Assembly: GCA_963556255.1 (NCBI GenBank)
Contig: OY744605.1
Location: 4,756,881 to 4,820,880 of the forward strand
From: Allolobophora icterica
Lineage: Eukaryota > Annelida > Clitellata > Crassiclitellata > Lumbricidae
DNA: 64,000 nucleotides
Direction: 5' to 3'
The notes beneath the pieces are model-generated. The model saw only the letters and a program-made list of their open reading frames with translations, was not told the origin of the DNA and did not search any database. The position numbers and the translations under genes are program-made. Shown in pieces: positions 41,191 to 52,391 of this stretch (its first letter is position 1; every line of letters starts with the position of its first letter).

Positions 41191-41439
41191 GAAGGCCAAG
41201 CGCAGGGCACCCGCCTATTCACGAGCGCTACGTCAACTCAGAGGGGGTTTCCAGAGAGTAGTCCAAAAGAGGTCCAAGTCCGATTTCCAGAAGGCCATTT
41301 GAACCAAATCAGAGGAGGTTTCCAGAGATGATTCCAAAAGAGGTCCAAGTCCGATTTTCAGGATACCAGATCAGGAGAGGCAGAGCAGCTGTCAAGGCGG
41401 GTGTCGTTTACGGCGAGAATAATTGGAAGGCGGAGGATC
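41191..41439. repeat. GC-richer fragment, partly duplicated
   Basis: TTCACGAGCGCTACGTC and two near copies of a 65-bp stretch (CCAAAAGAGGTCCAAGTCCG at 41262 and 41334). Related to 15541-15655 and 58920-59040. It may be 3' UTR of the LINE fragment that follows. Confidence 0.45.
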
Positions 41440-41610
41440 AGAAAAGGTGAGACTTCAGTTTTGAGTGGAAAGCCCGGGGGGGTGATAGATAGAGGAACCT
41501 GAGGAGGAGGATGAAGGGCAGGTTGCAATGATGATGGAGGCACTGAGGCACTGCGGAATTCAGAGGGAAATAATTCCAGAGGCGTGGTACAGTTTTGAAT
41601 ATGGCTCGAT
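41440..41610 (-). pseudogene. LINE ORF2 extreme C-terminal fragment
   Basis: Minus strand: FSNRAIFKTVPRLWNYFPLN, AVPQ, PPRAFHSKLKSHLF. The (A)PRLWNSLP...FKxxLKxHLF pattern is the tail of L2/CR1-type ORF2 proteins. Only about 55 residues are recognisable. Confidence 0.5.
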
Positions 41611-41755
41611 TGGAGAACTTGATGTCGTTAAACTCTTGATCCATCCACCGCATCGTATTAGGTCATCTTAAGCAAGGTCGACGTCAACGGCCTTTGTGTT
41701 TATCTACAGCCTAGGTCATGTATGTATAGTCACTGCATACGTAAACCACATTTCA
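41611..41755. repeat. Short eta-type piece
   Basis: TTGATGTCGTTAAACTC, CATCCACCGCATCGTATTAG and GTCGACGTCAACGGCC belong to eta. The rest is unmatched. No gene seen. Confidence 0.45.
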
Positions 41756-41962
<207 letters not shown>

Positions 41963-42776
41963 ACTATGGGCTCTGCGCCCGCAGGTGTCCGATGCCTTCT
42001 GGACAATATCTCTCCAAGCCATTCTGTCCAGTGCCAAGTTAGTGGCTCAGCTCCTGAAGACTTGCTCCGCACATTCTTCAATGTCATCTGTCCATTTCCT
42101 GTGAGGTCTTCCTCTGTTTTGTGCCTTTCATTATTCCAAACACCAAAGTTTTAATTCTTCTGTCCTCCTTCATTCTGCAAATATGTCCGAGTCCTGGCTT
42201 TCTCTGGATAACTTGTTGCATGATAATTTTGGTCAGACTGATTCTTCTGTGTAATTCCTCTTTGCTGATCTTCTGAGTCCATCCTTTTCTGAGGATCTTA
42301 CGATAGCACTTTCGTTCGAATGCTAACACTCTTTTGCGAATTCTTCGTTAGCACCAATGTCTCGCATCCATCGAGCATGCCACTGAACACATTACTCTTA
42401 ATGCACTGAAATTAGTCCTCATACTTTTCCAAATTATATATATTGCTTTAAGCACGGCTTTTCTATTGGCTATTCGCTTTTTTGGTTCACTTTTTTGCTA
42501 TCGAAATCGTATGTTTTGTCCCTTGCAAGATAATATTATGTAAACCTCTCCACATTCTCCAACTGTATGCCCTCTACCACAAGTTGACGTTTTATTTCCT
42601 TGTCACCAAATATCATAGTTTTTGTATTAACGAAGTTCATAATAAAAAAAATTTCTTGGCGTATTGTTTGTTCTAACTCCATCTCAATTTCTTCTTAGAT
42701 ATCAACATTATCTGCAAAGCGAAGGTTATTTATTCGCATTCCGTGAACTGAAATCCTTTCTCTTTTTTTTATTTTG
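41963..42776 (-). pseudogene. LINE ORF2: end of RT domain to C-terminus
   Basis: Minus strand: HGMRINNLRFADNVDI (the FADD box has become FADN), MNFVNTKTMIFGDKEIKRQL, VEGIQLENVERFT, LAFERKCYRKILRKGWTQKI, IIMQQVIQRKPGLGHICRMK, RIKTLVFGIMKGTKQR and LGTGQNGLER near the end. The order FADD, KTKTMxFGDK, LxAFExKCYRxILxIRW, GHICRMxxxRxIKxVxFGxM is a well-known RTE-like/craniofacial-type ORF2 tail. Several stops and frameshifts. The second catalytic aspartate is lost. Confidence 0.8.
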
Positions 42777-43616
42777 TCCGTTGTTAGATCCATATCCGCG
42801 CTCGTCAGCCATAATTGCCTAAACACCTTTTACAGTAGGCTATGTATTGGCTTTAGGTCTAATTGCACATACAATATGGTATGTCTTTTAGCTGGATCTA
42901 ATGCGAATTATTTTTTTTCACGATTAACTAAGGTAAACGGAAAGTTAATGAGGCGTGATGCTCCGCTGTGCGATATAGGGCCTACATCTGCATAGAAATA
43001 GCGATATATACTCAATGTGATTGTTTAACCGTTTTTTGAAGCTGTACAATAAAGATGTCTCTCAGTTGGTGTTATAATTCAAAGAACCTGCTCAGAAAAT
43101 CGAATCAGGAACTCTCTGTGAGAGCTAGGTTTTCTGTTTTTGAATGTAAATTTTGTTTAGTAGGTTCTGATATCGAAAGGAAAGTGGCAAACGGTCCAGG
43201 GCCGAATGAAAATAGTGGAAAGATCCACAAAGATAAACGATGACATTCACACCTTTAAAACGGTTCACACATAAGCTATATAATTTCACTTCGTCTAATC
43301 GCCGTTAATAAAGTGAAAAATTTGACTTTCATATAAGTAATAGTTTCAGTTAAACGACACTTTGTGAATAACAACACGGGTGACCATATGCAGAAATACG
43401 CGAAGCTGCGGATAGCCAAGGTTGTTACACATTCTACGTCGCATACGCAACTCACACACGCAACAGCAGGCGCATGTGTTATCGGACGTGGCTAGAGCGA
43501 TTATAGGCGTTTTAAGAACATTTCTCTACAAACGACGGATCTAGAACACAACTCACTCAATCTTTTGAACGGACAGAAACCTTCAATGGTGGAATCGCAA
43601 CAACGTCGGGACTATT
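42777..43616. repeat. Block theta and pi lead
   Basis: Theta (42780-43310) has GCGAATTATT, AGGCGTGATGCTCCGCTGTG and a promoter-like module. From 43330 to 43616 a stretch with ATACGCGAAGCTGCGGATAG is partly matched at 59880-60010. Confidence 0.55.
43248..43283 (+). promoter_or_regulatory. PSE-like motif plus TATA box (theta)
   Basis: CACACCTTTAAAACGG, then CTATATAATTTC with TATA at 30 bp from the motif start, then CACTTCGTCTAATCG. Confidence 0.5.
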
Positions 43617-44010
43617 GTGAACTTTGACACGACCCAATTGCGACCTATTAATTGCCAAATCAGAAATAAAAATTCTACGCCAAGCGAAAGTAATAAGTGC
43701 AAAGGCGCAGCGTTAATACTACTTACAATAATAATATTATTAGTTGGGATTTCGGAATTATGGATTACTGTTGGAAATACTTCATCGCATTTATCTTAAT
43801 TTCCTGCTGGTTGTTAGAAAATGTGGAAAGAAACGAAAAGGTTGGAAAACTCCTATATGATATGTCAGTTCTTGTATTTGAAGAGTTCCTGGTTGAGCTA
43901 AATATAACAGCAGTCATTGCTGAGTATGTTTTCAGTAGTAATTATTTGTAAAGAGCAAGCAGAAGAGTAGCTTTGACAATGGTAGACTAAAATTATATGG
44001 TAATATTTTA

Positions 44011-44046
44011 GACACCTCATTTAAAAAACTTCTTCTCCTATAAGTA
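44011..44046 (+). promoter_or_regulatory. PSE-like motif plus TATA box
   Basis: GACACCTCATTTAAAAAAC, then CTATAAGTATCC with TATA at 29 bp from the motif start. Faces the module at 44183-44218. Confidence 0.45.
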
Positions 44047-44182
44047 TCCATACCAACTCATTTTATTATTATTCCAAGGTTAAACAGCGTGTTATGAGAT
44101 CAATGGCCGTTGACGACAATTCAGAAGTACAATTGAGAGAGACAAAAAGCACACTGCATACGATTTTGTTTTTGTTTGATGA

Positions 44183-44218
44183 ATATTTATAGGAAACTAT
44201 CTCATTTAAACAGGTGTC
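44183..44218 (-). promoter_or_regulatory. PSE-like motif plus TATA box
   Basis: Minus strand: GACACCTGTTTAAATG, then TATAAATATTC at 28 bp from the motif start. A degenerate hairpin (GTCGTCAACGGCC) lies about 60 bp downstream on minus. Confidence 0.45.
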
Positions 44219-45214
44219 TAAAACATTACTACACGTCACCAGAAGACAAATATAAAAATGAACTGAAATACAATAAACTTTAAAGACTTCAATGGATTTT
44301 GCTGCCATCAGATATCTATAAACGTTCGAATCAATCAAACAACAAAATAACCAGTATAGCTAATTGTGAGAGACAATTGACGTTTATATTAAATACAACA
44401 ACAATATATTACATAACTATAATGATCGACACCTTTACTACGCTTTTACCCAAAGCTATATTTATCGTAACTGCTTTAAAATGTAATTGTTCTGGCTTCA
44501 ATCAACAAACTTTGGGACTAAAATTGTCGATAGGCCTAATAAGTTTCACCCATTTAAACCAGCAAACGAAAACCACTGGGCAAACCTTCTTAATAGGAGG
44601 GAGCACTCCATCTACATGTATACTCGTACCTCTGATTTCATTTCTTCATTTAATACATATTATATTGACTCTTCCTTCTCCCCTGGAAAAGGGAGGAGAG
44701 CGACGTTAACTGCGTTGGCTGCCGTAAGATGTCGTTGAACACTGGAAACCTCTACAATTTGCCAATTTCTTGCTAAATTCTTGTAGTGGGAACAGTACAC
44801 GTTTCCATTCTATCAAAGTCAACAGCCTTTGATGCCAACAGATGTCATTAATTAAACTGCAGGTAACTTTCTATCCAAATGGTGAGGCCACACATAATAC
44901 ATTGTCAATTACAATTGTTTAATCAGTCTTCGCCTAATTCTTGATTTCTCAAAGATGCTGAAAAAAATCCTTATTCGATTGAAAAACTATCTCAAACGCT
45001 ATCGCACTAAACATTATTGGATCACATCAACTTTTTTAAATAACACTAAACCATAACATGGTTTATTTTTAAAATAAATTATGTCTGTTGAAAAGTAATG
45101 TCATAATTATAAGCACTATTTTATATCACATATTTAAATTTGGATTTTAAATCAACTCTGTCTACAGTGTCGTTGTGATAACGCACAAAGTGACAATCGA
45201 TGGCCAATAGAACT

Positions 45215-45560
45215 GTCTTACTCGTTTACTCGCTTACTTACTTGCTTACAACAATACTTACTTACTTACTAAGTATCTAGTCCTTCTCAAGCAGCTCTGC
45301 ACATATTCTCCAATCTCCATTCCTCTTTGTTAATTTCCAGTCTTTCAGTGAATTCAGACTTGTCCACGACATTTCCAAGCACCTAAAGTCCTCTCTGAAG
45401 GTTTCCGGTGTAAGTTCTTCCGCAACCTTCCCATTTTCCGTTTTCACCTCATCACTTGGTTGGCTCTTCTATTATTATCCATACGAATCACATCCCATCC
45501 ATTTAAATCTTCTCTTTCTTCTGGTGTCCTCTGTTTCATCTTCTGCCACCCCCTCTCTAA
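45215..45560 (-). mobile_element. LINE ORF2 C-terminal fragment (alpha)
   Basis: Alpha copy between nu and beta with TTAC repeats at its 3' side (minus). No frame longer than a few residues remains readable. Confidence 0.55.
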
Positions 45561-46021
45561 TGAATTTACTCCCTTGTAACAAAATTCAGTCACCAACCTA
45601 TCTTAGTTTCAGTGAGCTGCCTTAAATATAGATTTGTTTACAAAGCTTTAAAGGTGTCCAATAAAGCGAATTGCACTAGCACGGCTAAGCCCTTTAAGGA
45701 CAAATTACGACTGTCAAGGCGGTTGACTCTGTCCTTGCCATTAAATCGAGAAAATCTAACTTGCTTTCATCTGTAACTGGCGATTATGTAGATAATTTTT
45801 GTTTAACAAAGCTGTCGTAACAAAGATAATTAGCGTCACCCTCCTCATTTTTCCAGGCCGCGGACTGGCGCTACCCGAGTATAAAGCAGTGGCAGCGTTT
45901 CTTTTTGTATCTCCAAATCAAATCACTTTCTTGGGGCAGTACTGATTGATTAAGATTCCGTCTTCAAAGAAGAGTCGATGCAAGAAATTACATGGAAGAG
46001 TCGCCAATGTCAACTGGTCGA
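45561..46021. repeat. Beta, gamma and start of delta
   Basis: Beta has GGTGTC at 45653-45658 and a degenerate TATA (AAATATAG). Gamma has CTACCCGAGTATAAAGCAG. Delta is interrupted at CTGGTCGAATAATAA by SINE A. Confidence 0.55.
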
Positions 46022-46205
46022 ATAATAAATTATATTCTTTATTATTTCAAACCGACAGACGCAGTAAGATTACATTGAAACATGAAAGTACAATCAAGAT
46101 CTTAATTAACACACGGTTTGGCAGCCATGCAAGGCGCCGCCCTAGAATGTGGTTATGGGAATCGATCCGCGTACCTTAAGCACTCCTGACCTTATACTCT
46201 ATCCC
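46022..46205 (-). mobile_element. tRNA-derived SINE, family A
   Basis: Second long copy. Same body (AGCCATGCAAGGCGCCGCCC on plus), B-box region GGGAATCGATCCGCG on plus and a 3' end with TTTATTATTTCAAACCGACA on plus. It interrupts block delta, which resumes at AAGAAGTGTAAATG. Confidence 0.7.
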
Positions 46206-47149
46206 CCATCTCATAAGAATATAAGAAGTGTAAATGTAAAATTAAATGTTACATAAGTTTAGGTGCAGTAAATCGAATATATTTATATATAATAATATAT
46301 TTTTCTGCCCTAAAGTGAAATCTGACGTGTGAAGCAGAAACTAATTAAACAACTTACGTCGGCAAAGTTGGAAATATTTAGACACCTCTTTTAAAAATTA
46401 AAATTCTTAACATAAGTATAATCAAACACCTTACCCGATTCTGTAAGCTTCTCCCTTCCGCTTTAGTAATGGAAACTAATACAAACTCCGCCATCCAAGA
46501 AAGCCGTTACTCTGGTAGCACCGGTCCAAAGCTGGATAAAGAGGAGGGCGACGCTAATCATCTTTGTAATGGCACAGCCTCTTCAAACAGGGACTACATA
46601 CACTGTGTGTCATAAGAAGACGATTGGCATCGCCCTCTTCATTATCAAGGCTTTGGCCTGGCACCAACTGTTTCTGGCAGTGAAATATACCACAGCTATA
46701 GTACAGCGTATGTTTCTTAGTCTGCCTCTGCTGGTGGCGAACTCTGTGTGGTAAACTGATTCGGATCTTCACTTGGGGTTTCTGGACAAACCACTCTGAC
46801 TTCACAAAGCGCTTAGCTTTAGAGTAGCGCTTTAGAAATTTCGAGTTTACGATCACGATTGAGGTGAAGTAGGTATAAGCTGTTCGTTTGCTAGTGCTTC
46901 TTAATAAAGAATTTACTTACTTACTTACGAATTGTGATTCAAGCACTTTTGAAAAAGATCTTCCTTGCGTACTTCGCTACAGACTCTCATCCCGCCTCCA
47001 AAGACAGAACCAGCAGGACAACCTCGCCACGACAAGATGCAAGTATCAGACCTTGACCCGGCGAGTTACTTAACCTTTCAATCAGTTAGCTCATCCAGCG
47101 ATTCGAGGGAGTCGATACAGGAGATTGAATTTCCAACCGAGGGCGATTT
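46206..47149. repeat. Delta, epsilon, zeta
   Basis: Delta to 46420, epsilon 46430-46680 (facing hairpin arms), zeta 46690-47150. Zeta is interrupted at 46862-46930 by a short piece ending AATAAAGAATTTACTTACTT, flanked by ACGATCACGATT/ACGAATTGTGATT, a minimal 3' end of the LINE seen at 8795. Confidence 0.55.
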
Positions 47150-47245
47150 GTGAATGGCCAGAAGAGCATTAGATCTTGAAAAAACGGGGTTCGATACCCG
47201 TTAGCCCCTCTAGAGCGGGCGCCTTACAGGCTGCCATGATATGTG
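47150..47245 (+). mobile_element. SINE family A fragment
   Basis: AATGGCCAGAAGAGCATTAG, the B box GGGGTTCGATACCCG and TAGAGCGGGCGCCTTACAGG match the SINE A head and body in plus orientation. No tail is present. Confidence 0.55.
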
Positions 47246-47333
47246 TTAATTAAGATATTGATAATTATATAGTCATGATTCAGTTGCTTCAATTTAAATA
47301 GCACTCGGATCCTCGAAGATAACTGTCGAGAAG

Positions 47334-47370
47334 CACACCTTCAAAATGGTTTATACAGATGCTATAATTA
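47334..47370 (+). promoter_or_regulatory. PSE-like motif plus TATA box
   Basis: CACACCTTCAAAATGG, then CTATAATTAA with TATA at 30 bp from the motif start. Confidence 0.45.
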
Positions 47371-47461
47371 AAACCGTCACTAGCGGTATATTGAATCACA
47401 AGTTGATGCAAAATGCTCCGGTGGATTTAGTAACATTATGTCGACGTCAATAGTTCCCTTA

Positions 47462-47498
47462 AACACCTTTAAAATGGTTTATATAGAGGCTATATAAA
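47462..47498 (+). promoter_or_regulatory. PSE-like motif plus TATA box of a hairpin unit
   Basis: AACACCTTTAAAATGG, then CTATATAAACG with TATA at 30 bp from the motif start, then AACTTCGTCTATTCGCTG. Confidence 0.5.
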
Positions 47499-47518
47499 CG
47501 TAACTTCGTCTATTCGCT

Positions 47519-47583
47519 GTAATATGCTAAACTAATTTCTGTCGACGTCAACAGCCTTTGTTGCTATAAGATGTCGTTAAACT
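47519..47583 (+). ncRNA. Candidate snRNA-like transcript with terminal hairpin
   Basis: Predicted from the TATA box at 47491. It contains AACTAATTTCTG (Sm-site-like), then the hairpin at 47543-47576: CGACGTC with GATGTCG, upper stem AGC with GCT, loop CTTTGTT, then TTAAACTC. The AGC:GCT stem is a paired change from GGC:GCC. This is the most compact promoter-Sm-hairpin arrangement besides 10034-10173. Expression is untested. Confidence 0.4.
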
Positions 47584-48231
47584 CTGGATCCATCCATCGT
47601 TAATGTTTGATTCCTCGACAATGGAGCTCTAGTAAAATTAGGTCAACGTAAGAGGCCGTCAGTGCCATAATATGCCAAGTTGTTGTTGACGTCAGGGTCC
47701 TACGTTGACAAGGATGTCGTTAAAATGTAGACCCCAGTGGTAGCCATAGGATATGTCGGTCCACTACAAGTAAAGTGAAAATAACAGCTCTTCTAAAGCA
47801 GTTTAAAAACGTTTCAACCTAAGCTAAATGTAGAATAAGAATACCGTGTCATAAATTATTATAAAAGAATTATGCCGTATTGTAAATTTTTACCCAATGC
47901 TGTTTTAAAATTGGAATAATTAGATTAAGAATCGCTTGTGCATTATAATCATCTTTCTTAGGACACAGTGTCATTAAACTACCTACACAGAGCCAGCAGG
48001 TTAGAATGCCAAGGTCTTTTCACTTTGTTAATAATTAACTAATTAACTAAGTAATCAAGCAGGTAAATAAGTAAATAAGTAGGTATCAATCAATCTTTCA
48101 ATCAATCAATCAACTAAATATTTATATAGCCCTCTTTCAAGGAAACTATTAAGAGGCGCTCCAAGTCCATCCCCGGCGAAAGAGTTGATTCTGCAATATG
48201 CATGTACTTGATCGATTGACCAAGTTGACCT

Positions 48232-48269
48232 TTATATATATTGCCCGTGCAAATCTTTTAAAAGGTGTG
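48232..48269 (-). promoter_or_regulatory. PSE-like motif plus TATA box (mu)
   Basis: Minus strand: TCACACCTTTTAAAAGAT, then TATATATAAAGG at 30 bp from the motif start. Confidence 0.45.
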
Positions 48270-49298
48270 AACGCTATCCATTCCCTCCATCGATCTACAA
48301 CATCTATGCACTATTTGGTATTCAGTCCGTCACTCCTATTATACTTCGGTCATGGCCTTTTAGCTTTTCTTTCGACTGCCTAACTTCGTTAATTTATTTT
48401 CTAAAGCAGCAATTCTGTTAATAAACAAAGTATAAATAAACGAATGTATATATATACATATATATATACATATATATATATATTATTCGTAGTTTCTCTG
48501 GATTGGATTCTCTGAGCCATTATATACTTTTAATAAAACCAACTTAGGGTTAGGGTTCTAAGAACGACCGAACACAGACGGGTTTACAAATCTGTCACCT
48601 CAGGCCAAGTTTTTCTTGTCTCTAATATATATGTTCTAAAGTTTTAACTTTATTTTTTTCTAAATAGATTTATTTCTGTCTTTACCCTTGTTTTAAATTT
48701 AATTTAATGACCATTCTTAATGGCTTAACGTTTAAGTTCTTCCACCCCTAGCTCGTGGCACCCTATAATAAATCCGCCACTGAGCCTGATAGGTCCACGC
48801 TTTAAATGCAAACCTTCAATTCAAATGGTTAAGTCCTTTGCCATACATCGTACATTGCAAATAACAATAGCTCCATAAAAATATTTACCTCGGATAATTG
48901 TACAAGATTAAAGGAATTTCCTAGAATCGTGTGCTTACTTAATCAACCTTCGCCCAATTGTTGATTTTTCTCAATGATCCTGACTTTTTGGTCATCTTTA
49001 TTCGATTGAAAAACTATCTCAAACACTGTCGCACTAAACTTTATTACATCACATCAACATTAAAGTAACATTAAAGCATAATACGGTTTATTTCTTTTAT
49101 AAAATATCTCTTTTAAAACACAACAATGATACTACCGCTATTTTACGCCACCTATATAGAACTGTATTTCAAATCCACTATAGCCTATCTACAGCGCCGT
49201 TATGATGAAGTACAAAGCGACACCACTGAGCTAGGTTAGGTCCTTTGCCATACATCGTACATTACCACTAAACATTATTGCATCACATCAACATTGAA

Positions 49299-49369
<71 letters not shown>

Positions 49370-49514
49370 ACTATTAAAATGATATATGAAATTTCCGCTA
49401 TTTTATATCACGTATTTATTATTGTATTTCAAGCCACTATATCTACAAATCCACTGTATCTACAGCGCCGTTAGGATGACACAAAAAAGACAATCGATGT
49501 CTAACACAGTTTGC
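48270..49514. repeat. Blocks mu and nu (nu partly duplicated)
   Basis: Mu to 48790, nu 48800-49230, then a second, shortened nu (49230-49514). AT dinucleotide tracts lie at 48447-48482 and 49303-49358. CTTAGGGTTAGGGTTC at 48544 holds two telomere-like hexamers by chance. No gene seen. Confidence 0.6.
49303..49358. repeat. (AT)n microsatellite
   Basis: About 25 AT units with one GT, inside a nu copy that lacks it elsewhere. Confidence 0.9.
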
Positions 49515-49850
49515 TTACGTACGTGCTTACAAAAAAACTTACTTACTTACTTAGTCCCTGGTTCTTTTCAAGCAGTTCTGCACAGCGCATCTACTCAATT
49601 CGTCTCAGTTCATTTCCAGTCTTTCAGTCTCGTCCCACGACATCTTCAAACACCTTAAGTCGCCAGTTCAAGGTTCCATGGTCTTCTCGTTTTCTTTTAT
49701 CCCATGGATCCAGCTCATCGCTTGGTTGGCTCTTCTATCATTGTCCATACGAACCAAGTGGCTCATCCATTTTTCTTCTGAGTAGAATAGCTAACCTTGA
49801 AGAGGCTCTACAGGTATATCAATTCTCCATATGAACTCCAATCTTCTCTT
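49515..49850 (-). mobile_element. LINE ORF2 C-terminal fragment (alpha)
   Basis: Alpha copy with CCATACGAACCAAGTGGCTC (GHV region on minus). The segment between 49780 and 49850 is rearranged relative to other copies. Confidence 0.55.
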
Positions 49851-50197
49851 ATGATTTTACTCAGTTGTAATAAATTCAGACAAAACCATATCTTAGTTTC
49901 AATATTGAACTCACATTTGGAAACGCCGACGATTAAACCCATTAACGTATCTGCTATTTATATATAGATTAGTTGACTTGGTTTTAAGGGTGTCCAAGAA
50001 AGCGCATTGCTCTAGCACGGTTTTAGCCCTTTAACAACATCTTACGACTGTCAAGGCTGCTGACTTTGTCTTTCCCTTTTAATCGACAAAATCTAACCTG
50101 CTTCTTCCCCGTAACTGGCGATTATGTAGATATTTTCTGTTTAACAAAGCTGTCATGACAAAGAAAATTAGAGTCACCCTCCTCATTTATCCAGGCA
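49851..50197. repeat. Beta and first part of gamma
   Basis: Beta contains 49861-49987, which is repeated exactly at 50198-50324. Gamma is cut at TTTATCCAGGCA by the SINE-bearing insertion. Confidence 0.6.
49959..49994 (-). promoter_or_regulatory. PSE-like motif plus TATA box (beta)
   Basis: Minus strand: GACACCCTTAAAACC (one change in the core), then TATATATAAAT at 29 bp from the motif start. The copied segment at 50198-50324 keeps the TATA box but not the GACACC core. Confidence 0.4.
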
Positions 50198-50562
50198 TCA
50201 GTTGTAATAAATTCAGACAAAACCATATCTTAGTTTCAATATTGAACTCACATTTGGAAACGCCGACGATTAAACCCATTAACGTATCTGCTATTTATAT
50301 ATAGATTAGTTGACTTGGTTTTAAAGGGGAGTGGTGGCTCAGTGGTAAGTTCGGCGCCTTGTGACCGGAGTGTTGCAGGTTCGAATCCCACTCTAGCCGC
50401 TGCGTACGGACCTTGGGCCTTCACTCGCAATTGCTCGTGGTGCTTCGGCGTGAAAATTCCGGCACAGTATCAAATGCTGTAGTCGGGAGCGCCTCTGAGT
50501 AGTAGTTGACTTCGAGAGGCGCTATAGAAATATCCGGAATAAATAAATAAATAAATAAATCA
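50198..50562 (+). mobile_element. SINE B insertion carrying a 127-bp copy of upstream DNA
   Basis: An uninterrupted gamma reads TTTATCCAGGC...GACTGGC. Here 365 bp lie between, flanked by TCA. The first 127 bp (50198-50324) are identical to 49861-49987. A complete SINE B follows (50325-50562): A box GGTGGCTCAGTGGTAAG, B box GGTTCGAATCCCAC, 3' end GGCGCTATAGAAATATCC and an AAATAAATAAAT tail. This looks like 5' transduction, in which transcription began in the beta block of a source locus, or a template switch. Confidence 0.65.
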
Positions 50563-51349
50563 GACTGGCATTACCCGGGTATGAAGCAGTGGCTTCGTTT
50601 CAATGTGTCTCTTCTAATCAAGTCACCTCCTGGGGCCTGATTGAACTACTGATTAAAAAGAAAACGCGTTTGAAGAAAAGTATTAAGTTACAAGGCGATA
50701 TAAAAAATACGTTGAAGAGTCGCCAACGTAAAGTGATTGAGTAAGAAGTGTAAAATGTAATATTAAGTGTTACATAAGTGCAAGTGCAGTAAAATAGAAA
50801 AAGTAATATTTTATTTTACCTCTAACTGATATCTCATGTGTGAAAACGAGATGTGAAACCATAACTAAATAAGCAACTAAAGTCGGCATAGTTGGAAATA
50901 TTAAACACCTCTTTTAAGAATTTCAATTTTAACATAAGTAGGTCTACAAACCGTCGGCGCTACTTCGGGGATCTTCTCCCAACTGCTTTAGCAATAGAAA
51001 CTACTACTAACTTCGCAATCCACCACAGCTGTTACTCTGGTAGTGTCAGTCCAAAGCCTAGGTGAAGGAGGGCGACGCTAATCATCGTTGTTATGACACA
51101 GAATCTTTAAACAGGAACTACACACACTGTGTGTCATAATGACGATTATTGGCATCGCCCTCCTCACCATTAAGACTTCGAACTGGCACCAACTGTTCGT
51201 TGCAGTGAAGTAGTAATGGGACATCGTCTCTTTCTTAACCTTGATGTTAGCGGTGTTACATTACATGTAAGTAAAGTATAATGACAGCTTTTGAGTGAGA
51301 GTACCGTTCAACTGAGCGTTGGATTACACTTCCAGCAGTTCAACGGTAT
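50563..51349. repeat. Gamma (rest), delta, epsilon
   Basis: Gamma resumes at CAGACTGGCATTACCCGGG. Delta has AAACACCTCTTTTAAG (a changed core). Epsilon has the facing hairpin arms at 51030-51190. About 100 unmatched bp lead to the piggyBac site. Confidence 0.6.
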
Positions 51350-52391
51350 TTAACCCTCAGGCTACCAAGGTTTTTTTGCGACATCGGCTACCAAGGGGGG
51401 GGGGTGGTTACCACCCCCCCCCCGGAATTTCGTGTTTGGTTTAAGATATCATATCATGTAATACATCATTTGATTCAGCATTCATTTCTGAAAAGAATGG
51501 TATATTTAGTTGTAAAATATATGAATGCATCTCGAAATTATATAGTTTTTAACAAAGGCACCGGTTCATTTAACGATATCTGATATTATCGCACACAATT
51601 TGTACTATTTGGATAAAAAGACATAAATGATGTGGGTTTTGAAAATGAACTATGTATCCAAGAATATTCTAAATATAATAAATATAATGAGGCTTAATTT
51701 TCAACAATACAAACTATTCCAAAGTCTGTTTTAGTTACAGGCAAAACCTAAAGGCGTGCAGCTATATATCAACATGAAACAAGAAATTATGTAATTTTTC
51801 CAGGCAGTCAAAAACGTCAGTGGTCCTTGCAGTTATTGCAAGTTACTTTCATTGTTTTGTGCGAATGCTTCCTGCAAACGGGCTTCTTGAACACTTCACA
51901 GCACTGCTTTACTCTGTTAGTATTCTGCTTCAACTGTTTATAGCCCTTCCCCATACTCAACCATATCGGTTTACGTTGTGATATTGCATCAGTGATTTTC
52001 ACACTGAAAAAGCGTATTATTATTCATTATGATCACTTCCGGTTATCAAAAGACAAACAACTAAGCAAGTAAATATAGCCCTAAATTCCCTCTAAAGAAT
52101 GGCATAGTTGTTTCTCTTCCAGAAAGAATAATGAATACCTTTATAGTCGACAACAGCTAACAGCTGACGACAGAAATTCCTGATTTCATAAGTGGTACCT
52201 AGGCTATATCGGGTATAACTTTTTTATGGCGTGGGATATCATCACGACTTTTACCTCAAAATTTGCGCAAATGGACCCCCTACAGCTACCTAAAATGTCA
52301 AAATTATATTCCATGTGCTAAAAAAAAATTTTCCAGAAAAACGTAGGGGGGTGGTAACCACCCCCCCCCCCCTTGGTAGCCCGAGGGTTAA
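51350..52391 (-). mobile_element. piggyBac-type element, copy 3
   Basis: TTAA at 51350-51353 and 52388-52391, ends CCCTCAGGCTACCAAGG and CCTTGGTAGCCCGAGGG. It is inverted relative to copies 1 and 2. The cysteine-rich remnant is readable on minus at 52002-51817 (KQCCEVFKKPVCRKHS). Length 1042 bp, with no microsatellite expansion. Confidence 0.75.

Larger units (their letters stand above)
43617..45214. repeat. Blocks pi, rho and nu
   Basis: Pi 43617-43950, with facing modules at 44011 and 44218. Rho 44250-44410. A GAAAAGGGAGGAGAGCGACG hairpin-type piece near 44690. Nu 44830-45200. ORFs at 43617-43951 and 44299-44738 are not conserved in sister copies. No gene seen. Confidence 0.55.
47246..48231. 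repeat. Theta-like modules, hairpin unit, iota
   Basis: Two plus-strand modules (47334, 47462), the hairpin unit at 47519-47583, iota 47780-47870 and kappa-like AAGTAAATAAGTAGG repeats. A GCGCTCCAAGTCC fragment near 48150 is a scrap of L2-like 3' end. No protein gene seen. Confidence 0.55.

Noticed and set aside
48540..48560. Telomeric TTAGGG repeat
   Set aside because: Only two units inside block mu; sister copies lack them.
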